NCBI GenBank assembly: GCA_029204225.1
Contig: CM055103.1
Coordinates: 3,665,419 to 3,729,418 of the forward strand
Reading direction: 5' to 3'
DNA: 64,000 bases
Origin: Diphasiastrum complanatum
Taxonomy: Eukaryota > Streptophyta > Lycopodiopsida > Lycopodiales > Lycopodiaceae
Below, in pieces: positions 34,828 to 46,949 of the stretch. The position numbers were made by a program, and so were the translations under genes. The notes beneath the pieces were generated by a model. The model saw only the letters and a list, made by a program, of their open reading frames with translations. It had not been told where the DNA came from and ran no database searches. Position 1 is the stretch's first letter, and each line of letters opens with the position of its first letter.

Positions 34828-37020
34828 TAACATGACCATGTATATATGCACTTAAAAAGTTGGAGGGGTAGAATAGCATGTCTTGAGGAACCTGATATGG
34901 AGTCCCTCATGACATGTGCCTATCTTCTAATGTCTGTCAATGCTGCTATTTAGTGCCCTGAAGTGCAATTCCTGGGGACTTGCTAAAGCATATAGGCATT
35001 GAAACCAATAATTTTTACAGTCCATTTTGTCCAATGACAAATCTTACCTCTGCATAAATAGTTGCAATCATATTTACTTCTCGTTGGGCAGCACATGTTT
35101 GATTATGATTGGTATTATGGTCTTTTCACTGTCGTCATGCTTTGGATCTCAGCGTGCTCAATTAGTGTTTGTTTAGTTATGATGAGGCACATGCAAGTGA
35201 TTTCTAGCCACATGCAATCCAAGATAAAGTTCCAACCCTGTAAGACAAGAAAAAATCCAATCTCCACAACCTGGTACCCTAGGATCACTTTTCTAATCAA
35301 AGAAAAAAAGAAACACATGTTACCATCCAAGATTCCTGCCTCATAAAGCTTGTCTCACAATCTAAGTTAGGAGGAGAGCCACTCTCCAGCATGTAAGGCA
35401 AAAGAAACATCACAAACATGATCTTATACAACTAAAGCATATGCAAGTACCAAAAGCAACAGAGTACAGAATGACTAGATAAAAGTAGTCAAGAAACAAG
35501 ATTGCCATGCCAGCAATCCAATGGAACATTTTGAATCCAAGGTTCAAAGGAGAAGGAAATTTTCTTGATCCCTCCTCTAAAAAGAGTCAAAAGACACCAG
35601 AAGCTAACTGCCACAACCTTCCACTTGTTCTCTCAAATAGCACCCACAAACACAAAAGCTAGATCAAGATCGTCTAACTGGAGATGTTGGAGAGGCCTAG
35701 GAAGTGCTCTTCCCTTCACACACCACCTTACCTCACCCCTACCTGCCAATGGAACACCAAAATAATGAACAAAATGTGTCTCTACTCCAAACCATCACGG
35801 TTAAGAGACGATGCAATTCTCACAAGACTCTGGGCCCAACTCAGCATTGTGCGCCCCATCCCACGCATGATGGTATACTCAGCTAGTTATGCCTCACTTG
35901 ATTCCAATCAATGCATAAGTTTCCTTAAGGTTCCACTACTCAAAATAGCCTTACTTTAGCTAAAACTATGAAAACAACCAATACATGTGCAAGATACCAT
36001 GCATGCAGAAAGCTAACTACAGTCTTATTGATCATGCAACAAGATCTTGGTCCTAAGGCCTAAGTAGCCTATAAGCCAAGTCTTGCACCTATCTTTTAAG
36101 ACTTGAAGATTAATATCAAACCTTGGCACTGCCAATTCGGAATTAACCAGGGTCACTACTGCGATAAAGGTAAATAGACCTATTTACCAATGTCATTGAA
36201 AAAGTGTACTCTGGGCCACAAGCGAACGGTAATTCATTCCCCAGACACCCATACAGTGTAGATCACTTCAAAACATGTCATGCATGCATGTAACCAATAA
36301 TGCCCACAAATATTCACAGATGACAATTGTGACAATAAGGGATCATTACAATAAGACCAGAAGATTTCTCATCAATTTTTTTCATTCCCATGTAGCTTAG
36401 TTGATGGCTGCTTCTGCCATTGGACCACATACTTACTTAGCGATGTCAATCTTCCTGAGCTTTTCAAACAGGAGGTCAAAACTGCATCAGGCCCAAAATT
36501 TCTAGGAAAAGTACCGTTCCATAATGTAACACTGACTAGAAAAATGTCCCTTTGAGATACAAATTCCTTCAGTAAGCCAACACGAAAAACAAGATGCAAA
36601 CCTATGCCACTAGAAACTTTAGTCTACAGCATACATCAGTGATTGTCTCAACGATTTTGTATGGATTTAAAACATTGTGGTGTAAACTCTAGCTTCTTTC
36701 ACCGCACCTGAGGTGGCATCACCAAACTTGTATGAAAATGAGTACCAAGAGGCCCTATCGTGGAATCCTTGTCCTTCCAGAAAAGTAGAGGTCTTTCTTA
36801 AAGGTGACTCAAAGTTAACCTTCCGATCATGGGCCCCCAGAATCAGTTGGACGCACCAGATTTTAAACGTCAAAAACCAAATCCTCCATTGACAACCAAA
36901 ATACAAATTCTAGGATTCCTAACGAACATACCGCTGAAAGGTGACATGCCAACACTGGTGTCAACTATTGTCATAGGAATATTTCCCTATGGCAAGAAAA
37001 CTCTTCTAATGACTGATGTT
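34828..37020. other. intergenic; no recognised gene
   Basis: A minus-strand frame at 36667-36906 (GFHDRASWYSFSYKFGDATS) and one at 36372-36599 look somewhat protein-like. They lack stops over short spans only and match no family I recognise. They may belong to the same decayed gypsy element as the fragment at 37030-37290. Confidence 0.4.
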
Positions 37021-37029
37021 GAGTTACAT

Positions 37030-37290
37030 AAGCTTGTAACAGCTCCTCCACAATCTGGTTAGCTTTCTCTGTTTGGCAAGTGTTGTAAATGATCTCACCA
37101 TCGAATCAAAGCCAACTTCTCTAAGGAAATTAGGTCAAAAGTACCAGCAAACTTAAAGGTCATCTCTCTCACAATCTCTCTAGGCAAGCCAAAAGTGGGA
37201 AATATGAACTCCAAATAAGTTTCTGACACATGACATCCATCAACATCCTTTTGCGAAGGAATAATCTTGGCAAGCTTACTAAGCTAGTCA
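37030..37290 (-). pseudogene. degenerate Ty3/gypsy integrase core fragment
   Basis: On the minus strand: KLAKIIPSQKDV, then FGLPREIV (usual FGLP..IVSDRD), then a damaged tail resembling QTEKANQIVEELLQAYV. This spacing fits the central integrase core. Stops and frame changes are present. It lies just beyond the 3-prime end of the PPR gene. Confidence 0.6.
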
Positions 37291-37491
37291 AAACTTACAA
37301 CATGTTATGTTGGTTGGTGGTTCTGGGACAATGATATGCTATGAAATCACAAATGTACTCACCCCCCTTTTTGTATAAGGACGAAACAAACCAGGAGTCC
37401 TCTTGTGATTAATATTGATACTAGGGTACTTTCCACAAGATTTCACGAATGTATGTCAGTTTCTTCATTCCCTTCCACACACATAGATGCT

Positions 37492-39831
37492 TTACTGGTC
37501 GGCAGCATAAACATTCGATAGGAGTATATATGGTGCAGCCTTTCCTGGATCCAACTTAAAAATGTGACCTGCAGCACGTACCGCACGTTCCACATCACCG
37601 TGAACTCTGCAGGCAGCAAGCAAACACAACCATACACTAGCTTCACTTTGAAAAGGCATTGTTTTTATCAAGTCCTCGGCCTCATCCAGGTGTCCAGCAC
37701 GGCCAAGAATATCAAGTAGGCACTTGTAATGCTCCACCGTATATCTTAGGTCATGTTCTTGGCTCATAGATAAAAAGAACTGCCTGCCATCATCTACTCG
37801 TCCTGCATGGCTAAATGCAGTGAGAACACCAACAAATGTAGCTCCATTTGGCTTGATGCCATTAGATAGCATCCTCTGGAAAACATCTAGCGCCTCCTTA
37901 TCATGCCCATTTTGAGCATATGTTGCAATCATCGCATTCCAACAGACGATATCGCGCTTGGGCAATTGGCCAAACACCTTAGTTGCATTCTCCAAACTTC
38001 CACACTTTCCATACATGTTCAGCAAAGCAGTCCCCACAATAATTTGTCCCTCAAATCCCCTATCAACAATGGCAGCATGAATCTCCTGGCCCTTGTCAAG
38101 TATTGCCAGGTTGGCACATGCATCAAGTGCACAAACAAAGGTGATTTCATTTGGCTTTACATCATAAAGCTGCATCTCATCGAAATAATCCAATGCCTCC
38201 TGACCACGCCCATTCCAAGTGCATGCTGCAATCATAGAATTCCATGAAATCACATCCCGATGACACATTCGTCCAAATACAGACTTTGCATCCTGCAAAG
38301 CCCTACACTGGCCATACATAGTAATGAGAGCATTTCCCACCATGGTCAGTCCTTCATATCCGCCATCAGTTATCGTGCCATGGATTTCCTGACCTTTTTC
38401 AAGGGCTGCAAGCTTTGCGCACGCATCTAGAGCCCCAAGAAAAGTTATTTTATTGGGTTTCAAGCTAGTATTTTGCATCTGATCATAATAATCCAAGGCC
38501 TCCTTGCAACAGCCATTTTGGGTGCACGCTGATATGATTGTGTTCCATGAAATCACATTGCGCTGGGGCATCTGATTGAACACATTCACGGCATTTTGCA
38601 AACTATTGCACTTACCATACATATTAATTAGGGCATTTCCCACAGCCAACTGTCCCTCGTATTTGCTTTTAACAATGCCAGCATGGATCTTCTGCCCTTC
38701 ATGAAGATTTGCCATGCCAGCGCATGCATCAAGAGCACAGAGAAATGTGACTTGATTTGGCCTGATGCCATCAGAATCCATGCTGTGAAAAATTTCCAGC
38801 GCTTCAATGCTGTGTCCATTCTGCGCACACGCAGAAATCATAGTATTCCAAGACACCACATTGTGCTTTTGCATTCGGCGAAAAACACCATGTGCATCGT
38901 GCAGGCTCTGGCACTTACCATACATGTTGACAAGGGCATTTCCAACAACAAGATGCCCCCCATATCCCCTCTCAATAATGGTAGCATGGATCTGCTGACC
39001 CTTATCAAGAGCAGCAAAGTCACCACATGCATCTACAATGCAGATTAGAGTGATATGATCTGGTGTGAAACCGTCGTACTGCATCTGGTGGAAAAGATCA
39101 AAGGCTTCCTGGGCATAGCCATTGTGGGAGAAAGCTGAGATCATTGCATTCCATGTCACCACATTCCTCTCGGGCATTTGGCTGAACACCCTCCTCGCAT
39201 GCTGGACTCCCCTGCACTTGCCATACATATTGACAAGGGCAGTTGCAACAATGACCTCCCCCTCACAGCCGTTATCCACAATTGCAGCATGAATTTGTTG
39301 CCCTTCTCCTAGGGCTCCCAAGCTGGTGCATGCCTCGAGGGCAGCTACAAAGGTGTGAGGATCTGCTTTAATCCCATGGATCTGCATGTGACTAAAACAG
39401 TCAAGAGCCTCCCTGGGGCGTTCATTTCTGGCATAAGCTCTCATCAGAATGGTCCAGGAGTACAAATTGCGGCCAGGCAAACTGTCAAAGACTGCTTGAG
39501 CTTCCTCCATGTGGCCACATTCTCCATACAGTTGAACAAGCCAATTCCCCAGGAATACATTGTGGTCATACCTGCTCTTGCTAATGTGAGCATGCACGAG
39601 TTTGCCACGAGCAAGGTCTTTTACCTCACTGCAATGCTTCAAAACAGAGGCCAATGCAAGCACCTCATTTCTAGATGGCGTTGCTTCTTGAGCTGATTCA
39701 ACAGCCATCTTCTCTTGCTTGTGATGGCAATTTGGAGGGTGTCCGCCTCCTTGTGTGGATGTAAGTCTCTCAAGAATGGTTGACGCTCTTGTGTGGATAT
39801 TGCTGACGATGCGACAGCTACCTCCCCCCAT
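37492..39831 (-). CDS. PLS-class pentatricopeptide repeat protein, lacking the E/DYW tail
   Basis: A single uninterrupted frame of 779 residues. About seven PLS triplets of about 101 residues follow an N-terminal region. They are marked by repeated ALVNMYGKC-type S motifs, RNVVSWNTMISACAQNG-type P motifs and LDACA..ALEKGQEIHA-type L motifs. Such proteins bind organellar RNA one repeat per base and often direct RNA editing. The last repeat reaches APYILLSNVYAADQ and then a stop. Family members normally continue through the E motifs, often to a DYW deaminase. In-frame stop TAG upstream makes 39831 the first possible ATG. A second Met at about residue 42 is also plausible. The N-terminus is basic and Ser/Thr-containing, compatible with organelle targeting but not proven. 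Confidence 0.9.
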   Translation of the reverse strand: MGGGSCRIVSNIHTRASTILERLTSTQGGGHPPNCHHKQEKMAVESAQEATPSRNEVLALASVLKHCSEVKDLARGKLVHAHISKSRYDHNVFLGNWLVQLYGECGHMEEAQAVFDSLPGRNLYSWTILMRAYARNERPREALDCFSHMQIHGIKADPHTFVAALEACTSLGALGEGQQIHAAIVDNGCEGEVIVATALVNMYGKCRGVQHARRVFSQMPERNVVTWNAMISAFSHNGYAQEAFDLFHQMQYDGFTPDHITLICIVDACGDFAALDKGQQIHATIIERGYGGHLVVGNALVNMYGKCQSLHDAHGVFRRMQKHNVVSWNTMISACAQNGHSIEALEIFHSMDSDGIRPNQVTFLCALDACAGMANLHEGQKIHAGIVKSKYEGQLAVGNALINMYGKCNSLQNAVNVFNQMPQRNVISWNTIISACTQNGCCKEALDYYDQMQNTSLKPNKITFLGALDACAKLAALEKGQEIHGTITDGGYEGLTMVGNALITMYGQCRALQDAKSVFGRMCHRDVISWNSMIAACTWNGRGQEALDYFDEMQLYDVKPNEITFVCALDACANLAILDKGQEIHAAIVDRGFEGQIIVGTALLNMYGKCGSLENATKVFGQLPKRDIVCWNAMIATYAQNGHDKEALDVFQRMLSNGIKPNGATFVGVLTAFSHAGRVDDGRQFFLSMSQEHDLRYTVEHYKCLLDILGRAGHLDEAEDLIKTMPFQSEASVWLCLLAACRVHGDVERAVRAAGHIFKLDPGKAAPYILLSNVYAADQ

Positions 39832-39844
39832 CCTGGATCCATGC

Positions 39845-40040
39845 TAAAGAGGACGATCTACTAAACAAACTGCGGCAGTATGCAGCAACACTCGAGTCAC
39901 AGGTCAAGGACTTGGAGGAAAGGGAAAGAGGAATCACCAGAAACTCCAAGGCATCAACCAAGAGCTTGAATGAAGGGGGCCAGCCGCAGAAGAGCAAAGC
40001 TGAGAGCTTCATATGGCTGGTTTCCTCTACGTTCTAAGAG
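39845..40040 (+). other. candidate exon or gene fragment with coiled-coil character
   Basis: The plus-strand frame reads EDDLLNKLRQYAATLESQVK followed by DLEERERGI and continues open for about 65 codons before a stop. It starts next to the PPR start codon on the opposite strand. The acidic/basic heptad pattern looks like real protein. A second short frame at 40229-40315 (REMAQLEDCHQKLFVQGARM) is bounded by CTGTAG and AG/GTATGC, like an exon. I do not recognise the family. It could be a relic or part of a gene. Confidence 0.4.
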
Positions 40041-40769
40041 TTTGGACACCTGCTGTACCCATATAGAGCATAATCAGCAAGGTTAGGCAAATCGTTGGGT
40101 GCTGGGAGCCATCAAAGGCTCATTTTCCTCTTCTCCAAAGTGTTACGATCCCATAGCTATGTGAAGGAAATCTGTGAGCAGAAAAAAAGAAGATGGCCTC
40201 CTGAAACAAAAAACCCTTGATCTGTAGGTCGTGGATTTCAGGGAGATGGCACAACTTGAAGATTGTCACCAAAAGCTTTTTGTTCAAGGGGCTCGAATGG
40301 AAAAGGGCAAAATCAGGTATGCATCAGGATCAGCCTATAGGAAACAGATTTGGGATATGTAGCAAGTCAGAGCAGGGCGCTATAGGTGGGCACTGCAGAC
40401 TGCAAATAGCCATAGCTGGCCGTGAAGCCATCAATCTCCTGCACACGGATCTTTAGAAGTGTACATGTGTTTGATAGACGAAGAAAAGGGGAGGCGTGTG
40501 CTTGCTTGCTTGTCAGGCAGGAAAAGAGCGAGGGTTTTGAATTGGGTTTCTGTTGTTGCAGTTGCAGAAGAAGAAGTCAACATCTCTTGTGGGCTTTGCT
40601 CTAGAATTGAAGCACAATCCTACATGAATTTCAGCCCTTTGTTGTTTTGCCGATTGTTGCTAGTATCAGCCCTTTCTAATGGAGGTTTGGCTCACATAGC
40701 ACATACGGTTGCTAGGCAACTGCTTATTGCAACTTCAATCCTCGGATAATTTAGCAACGGTATGCCTAA

Positions 40770-43650
40770 ATGGGATATCGAGAATCACACTATGGAGGAA
40801 ATCCAGCAGCTAGACCTCGACAATCTGCTCTTGGATACCCGGAATGTTTAAACTTACTTGCCCCACCAAAGCACTCCGCTCCTCTTGCCAATGTGATGGA
40901 ACCAGAACCGTACAAAAGTGTTGAGCAATGGAACTATTGTACTGATCAAGAAGGTGGATCTTCAGAACAATATGCTATTTATGCTGCCGCGCAACAACAA
41001 GCCTCTAGAAATTGGACCAGAGCACCGCTTGGATGCTTTGCATGTGGAGAAAATCACAGAGTAGCAGAATGTCCAAATAAAGGAAAATTTGTACCATTCT
41101 GTCGTGACTGTGGTTATGGGCATTGCTATAAAGACTGTCCAACAAGACCAAAGCCACCACCAGCTACAGCTCTTGTAAATTTGATAACAATCAAGCAAAG
41201 ACCAGTAGCTCAGAATAAATCAAGTATACCCTTGATGGTGGTCACCAGAGCACAGAAGCAGAAAGAACCAGTAGCGGATTCAGAATCTGCTGATTCTATA
41301 CGATTGAACGATATACCAACAACATCTGGAGTCTATCCCAATCTTCATGCTGGAAAAAAGACGATATCAGGATATGAGGCAGTGGATTAAACATTTGCAA
41401 GAAGAAGAAGAGCTTGAAGTTGCTAAAGCAACAGCTGAAGTTCGTTCTTCACCATTGCAGCCACCAAGAAATTCACGTATAGATATAAATGATCAGTTGC
41501 ATCATCATGAAGAACCCTTCAAGATGACTGAACCAGAAGCGCCGCAAACAGAACTGCTCATGAATATTTTATTTAGTAAGATTAATATTTCATTGGGAGA
41601 GTTCCTGAAGTTGGTGCCAAAAGCAAAAGAAGTTCTAGCGCAAAAGTTAGCTCAAGTAGAACCATAAGTCCATCAGGAGCCACTTTTTTGTGTTGGATTT
41701 GAAGAATCTAATGAGATCAAGCCTACGACTTTTGCCATTAAGCTAGCTGATCAAACGACAGTTCGTCTGCAAGGAATGGTTGAAGATATACCTGTCAGAA
41801 TTGTGGGAGTACAGTTCGTCATTACTTTCGTAGTAATGGATTTACCAAAAGCACCAAATGTCTACCGAGTCCTATTGGGACGTCCATGATTACGAGTTGC
41901 GCAAGTAATTCATAACTGGGGTACCGAGAAAATCACTTTTGAAAATCGTGAACGTGCAGTCAAAGTTGATCCTACAACTTGGACTATCAAACCAGTGGTT
42001 CAAAAAGAGGATGATGATTCATCAACAACGGATCATACTCGTGATCGACCAGAGAAAACTTTGGGAGTTCATTATGATTCTCAAACAGATACTATCAACT
42101 GGAATGAAGCTCTTGCAGCGATTGATTGTACAACAACATATATCTGTCAACAAGATAATCAGTCAGATTTGAGTGATATTTCCTTCTGGATCGAACTTTG
42201 GATACACCAATCACGTTTCCATTGAATGTGCTGAATGTAGCTTGGATATCAATGGAACCTATACCAGATTCGATTGAAGAGAATCTCATACTTGTAAGTC
42301 ATGCCTTGACTTATGATGGCAATGCAGAACTTACGGATGAGCATGATCATATGGATCCGACCAGATTTGGAGTGCGTAATGTTCCTGATTAACCAACCCT
42401 AAAACTGCCTAAAGCAATTGTATTGAAGGAAGACAGGATCACAGGGTCAATGACGAAGAAACAAGCCAAGCAACATTATAATACGGTCCTGAAATGGGAA
42501 AATCCTCCTCAAAAGATTGATTCAGAGAATGTGCCACCCTTACTGGATAAAGGCAAAGGAAAAGTCGAGGATGATTCTACAAGTCAGAATTCTAGCAAGA
42601 CATCATCGTCTCGGAAGTCATCACCTCCACGATCAATTTCTGCTAAGAAGACTAAGCGAAGATCCAAGACAAGTCCTTTCAGAAAAGAACAAACAGATGT
42701 AGTCCAACATGATATGCCCGAGCAATTTTAAACGATATACATTGGATGATGTGGTTATCATGTTACCTAAAGCACATTGTGAACCTGAAGAACAGTTGCC
42801 AGACTCAAAAGATGTTTACGATGGTCCAGCTAGGACACAGCCAATGAATCTTGCTGAACCAGGAGAACCGAAAAAGATTGTACAAGTTGGATCACAACTT
42901 AATCCTGAACAGTATCAAGCACTCCGCATGTTACTTATTAAGTATCAAGATTGCTTTGCATGGACTTATGAAAATCTAAAGGGTATTCCAATGACAGTTA
43001 TTGAACATACCATACCTTTAGTACCTGATGAAGTTCCAAAGGTTACAAAGTTCTATCGCTGTAATCCTAATGTTGCAGATCTGATAAAGAAAGAACTTCA
43101 GAGATTGCTTAACGCCGATTTCATTTATGAGATCGAGCATACCGAATGGATCTCACCAATTGTCATTGTTTCTAAGAAGAATGGGAAATTGAGAATTTGT
43201 GTGAATCTCAAGACGTTGAACAAAGTGACGCGTAAGGCCCACTTTTTGTTACCTTTTACTGAAAGCATTATGGATCGCCTTGCTGGAGCGGAAGCTTATA
43301 GTTTCCTGGATGGATTTAGTGGTTACAACTAGGTTAAGATAGCACCTGCCGATCGTCACAAAACAGCTTTTGCAACAGAATGGGACACCTATGCTTACAA
43401 AGTAATGCCGTTTGGACTCTGTAATACACCGAGTTCATTCCAAAGAGTAATGCAATTTGCTTTATCTGCAGAAATTCCTTGAAATTTACTTGGATGACAT
43501 GGAGTCCATAGTATAGATGCAGACCACCTGGATCGATTGGAGAAAGTATTTAAAAGATGCCGCAAATATCAAATTTCTCTAAATCCAGAAAAATGCCAGA
43601 TATGGGTTTCCCACGGAGTTGTGCTTGGACATGTGATATCAAAACAATAG
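40770..43650 (+). pseudogene. Ty3/gypsy gag-pol remnant (family with double zinc knuckle)
   Basis: Gag (40770-41390) has two knuckles, GCFACGENHRVAECP and FCRDCGYGHCYKDCP. A gag tail and protease-like stretch follow (about 41700-41930: VITFVVMDLPKAPNVYRVLL). RT (42709-43650) shows FAWTYENLKGIP, SPIVIVSKKNGKLRICVNLK, AYSFLDGFSGYN, VMPFGLCN and NPEKCQIW, then VVLGHVIS. Stops interrupt at about 43330 and 43480, and the YLDD region is damaged. The right end is cut at about 43650 by an inverted LTR fragment. Same lineage as 49832-53370. The RT style suggests a non-chromoviral gypsy clade. Confidence 0.85.
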
Positions 43651-44043
43651 AGAAAAATAATAAGCTTAATCTCAAAAGTGTTATTTACATGGCAAATACC
43701 TCTCCTTTTATGGCAAGGAGGGTCTTCCATAAGTAACCACTAACTTATGGGACTAACTTATTTCTAGCCATTTTAGAACTTTTAACTTAGGATTTAGAAC
43801 TTCAAAGTTTTTAACTTAGGAAAACAAAGACATATATTTTTAAGCTTAAGTTTCCTAAGTCTAAGTTATAAATCTAAGTTTAAGCTATTTTATTATTATT
43901 TAAGCTTCTACTCATGGGCTTACAAAACACATGCCATGGTGGAAGTTTATTGACAGATACTCATACGTGGGCTTACAAAACACATGCCAAGGGGTTTTAT
44001 TTATCTCTTTTTATTTTTCTCTGTGTTAGCACAGTTGCTAACA
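43650..44043 (-). mobile_element. LTR fragment of the non-autonomous element family
   Basis: Reverse complement of about 10600-10990. On the minus strand it begins TGTTAGCAAC, preserving the LTR start that is decayed at 10600. Only the first half of the LTR is present. It interrupts the gypsy remnant. Confidence 0.85.
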
Positions 44044-44049
44044 CTCTTA

Positions 44050-46030
44050 CAAAAGGATCATTGATAATACAGCTTAAATGCACATATAGTTTTATCTTGA
44101 ATGATATCAAATGCTTGGATGTCTGATTGAACTATTTATTTTTTATTCCGCACACTGCTTCATCTTTGCCGAATGCTTAAACGTATTATAATGTAGGTCA
44201 ACAATGTCTGTCTACACTCTGGAGGATTGTAGATATGATCTAGCGCTATGGCTCAACACAAATGACAAAGACTGACGATTGGACGATGTTCTATTCGCGC
44301 CCTCTCTGTAGTAAGACTTGCTCTCAGTTGCAAGAATGGTGGACGTTGGGATGCGCATGACGTTTTCAAACGAAACATGCAATTTTCTTGATGCCAATAC
44401 TTACACAAGGAAGACGAAAAGGGAACTTGTATCATCTGAAGGTACGTCTACCGACAGATCAAGCACACCAAGCTCACAAATCTACAGATGTTCTATGCCA
44501 CACAAACCCAATGGCTTGTATCAAGCAAGTCATCATGGAGCTATTGTCATGTACTGTTAGTACATCCATGCTTATACATGCAAGATACTATCCAATGCAA
44601 GCTTTGTAGGCCTAAAATGAGCTATTAGCCTTAAGAACAAGATGGTTCCCTCTTTAGGCCCTTCAAAATAATTAATAAGGGTAATAGGCCAATAAGGGCC
44701 CAATGTAGTTTAGATAATACTTAACAAGGGCTAATTATCCCTCAAGATAGTTATGTTTAGTTAAGTGAGAGCATTGTCTATAACTAGGCAAGAGACATCA
44801 ATTTGTGAATCTTTTGGCTCATTTGCAAGTGAGAGTTTTTTGCTTTCTCCTTGTGAATGTGAGCCATAGGGATCTCCATTGATAGGTCTCATGTGTCCAT
44901 AGAAAGCTAAAAATATGGAGATCACCATAGAATTACATTAGTGATGGAAAGAATAGTACAAGCTATGAACATGAGCATTGATTCATGTGGATAAGACACA
45001 TCAAAGCATAGATCCTAAATTCATGATGATTCTATGTGAATTTCACTAGATTTGATAAGTTTATTGCATTTGTAGCTTTCTTTTTGCTAATTTCTAATTT
45101 TGAATTTTTCAGGTCTATTCAGATCAATTTTTGACATCCAATTTCATTTTTCATTTCTAATTTGATTCAATACGTTTGTATACTTTGTTTTAGCTTTCAT
45201 TTGCACCAATTTGCAAGCCATTTGGGTAAGAGTTGCAAAAGTTATTGCACATTTTCCAAAAGCTGTCCAAATAGGTGATTAAAATTTTCTCTTCACTTTG
45301 TTTCAATTCTTCAGATTTAATTTGAGTTTTTATTTCAAGTTTATTTACATAAGATTTTAAAGCATTGTCTTAGTTTTGTTTTGATCTATATGGTAGGTCA
45401 TTTGGATTAGTATCCAAACAATTATGACAATTCTTGATTCCTAGCTCTAGTTTTGCTAGTTTTCTTTCTTCAAAATTTTCAGACCTGATTTGTGGTTCAT
45501 TAGACCTATCAAATCACATTCAATAATTGATTTGATAAATAGGTTGATAGAGCTTGTTGTTAGCTTTTCAGAGGTACTAAGTTTATGTGATTTGGATCAA
45601 TATTGAGAAAGTTATGATCAGATTAGTGGAGATGGGTTAAAATTGCCAAAATTCTGGAAATTTCTTTTCCAAGTAAGAGAGAAGCACTTCATTTTTTCAA
45701 ACTTGAAGTTTCTTTTTTAAAATTTTTTTTTCTAGCCTTTCATTTTGCAAGTTCGCTAGATTTTGAAATTTCAAATTTATTTTCTTCAGCTCTTCCTTTT
45801 AAAGTTCGTCGGTCAAACTCGCACATTGGTCAAAATCGCAAGAAAAAAAAATTTGAGTGACCCAAACTCGCCACTCAAAGCCCTTAAACTCGCACAGCCA
45901 CTCTGAAAATCACGCAACCCTCCTACACCAAAACTCGTCGACTCTGCCTCTGCCTACATACTCAAATTTGCACACCTACCTACTTTCCTTCATATAAAGT
46001 TTAAACTCCCCTTCTTATAAACTCGCAGAT
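44050..46030. other. intergenic, AT-rich; AAACTCGC words near the right end
   Basis: No supported gene. From about 45810 the word AAACTCGC recurs (about 45815, 45867, 45894 and 46018) and continues beyond the MITE. Confidence 0.5.
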
Positions 46031-46032
46031 CA

Positions 46033-46056
46033 ACTCTCTCTCTCTCTCTCTCTCTC
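46033..46056. repeat. (CT)n microsatellite
   Basis: About 12 CT units just left of the MITE. Confidence 0.9.
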
Positions 46057-46074
46057 AAAGTCTCACAATACTTA

Positions 46075-46766
46075 CAGTCGGTCCTATCTAAATGTTAGGC
46101 ATCGGGAGTAATGAAAAGTTAACCAATATAGAGGTTAACATTATGACGGATAAATAGAGTGGGAACTTTTTTTTTAACATATTTCAAGGGAACATACATC
46201 CAGGGAATTAGATAAAGAATGCAAACATTTATGGAGGGAATCAAACAAAATGTGACTCCAACGTAGTACAAACAATAATTGAACAATAAATTGGATGCTT
46301 ATAAAAGTCTCACAAACATTGGTTGATTCATTCAAATTGCGATGGCTGGGGGCTGGTGGACACGATGGATGTGTAACGCGATGGCTGGGGGCTGGTGTAA
46401 CGTGATGGCTGTGGGGCCGAGAGGAAACTCTAAACCCTCAATTTGGGGCACATTTGGGTTTTTGAGAAACGCATTGGCAAATTTGGGTTTTTAGAGCACT
46501 TTTTTTTAGAGCATTTTGCTAGCCCAGGCCCAAGCCGTCAAATTATAGTCCATTCCTTTAACTGTCAGGATGTGCACATCTCCTTCACAACCAGTATTTG
46601 TAAAAAATAACATTTAACTAGGTCAATTTCTTGAAGGCGAGAGTAAATTATGTTAACAAATAACAGTTAACATTTCTATTGTGTGAAATCCTTTTGGGAG
46701 TACCCAAAAATTAACTAATAACGAGGGTTAACATATATAGAGATAACATTTAGAGAGGACCGAGTG
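46075..46766. mobile_element. MITE with TA target duplication (Tc1/mariner-pogo type)
   Basis: A 692-bp element with terminal inverted repeats: CAGTCGGTCCTATCTAAATG on the left and the complement of CATTTAGAGAGGACCGAGTG on the right. It is flanked by TA (46073-46074 and 46767-46768). Subterminal GTTAAC words and an internal repeat of GATGGCTGGGGGCTGGTG are present. No transposase frame. TA duplication suggests mobilisation by a mariner-like transposase, which is an inference. Confidence 0.75.
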
Positions 46767-46768
46767 TA

Positions 46769-46880
46769 CTCCTCCCTTTATCACAAACTCGCACAACTCT
46801 CCGTGGACTTTTGTCACACGTTCTGCCTTTCTCCTCCCTTTATCACAAACTCACACAACTCTCCGTGGACATCTTTCACG
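46769..46880. repeat. tandem duplication flanking the MITE
   Basis: CTCCTCCCTTTATCACAAAC through CTCCGTGGAC occurs at about 46769-46808 and again at about 46829-46869. Confidence 0.85.
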
Positions 46881-46949
46881 CGTTCTCTCTCAACTCACAT
46901 TATTGCTATTTTTCGTCCTAACCCTCGACCATCTGGACCGACGGCCCTA

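Noticed and set aside
37903-39696. Plus-strand ORFs opposite the PPR gene
   Set aside because: Their repeated pattern mirrors the PPR repeats in antisense. No independent coding evidence.
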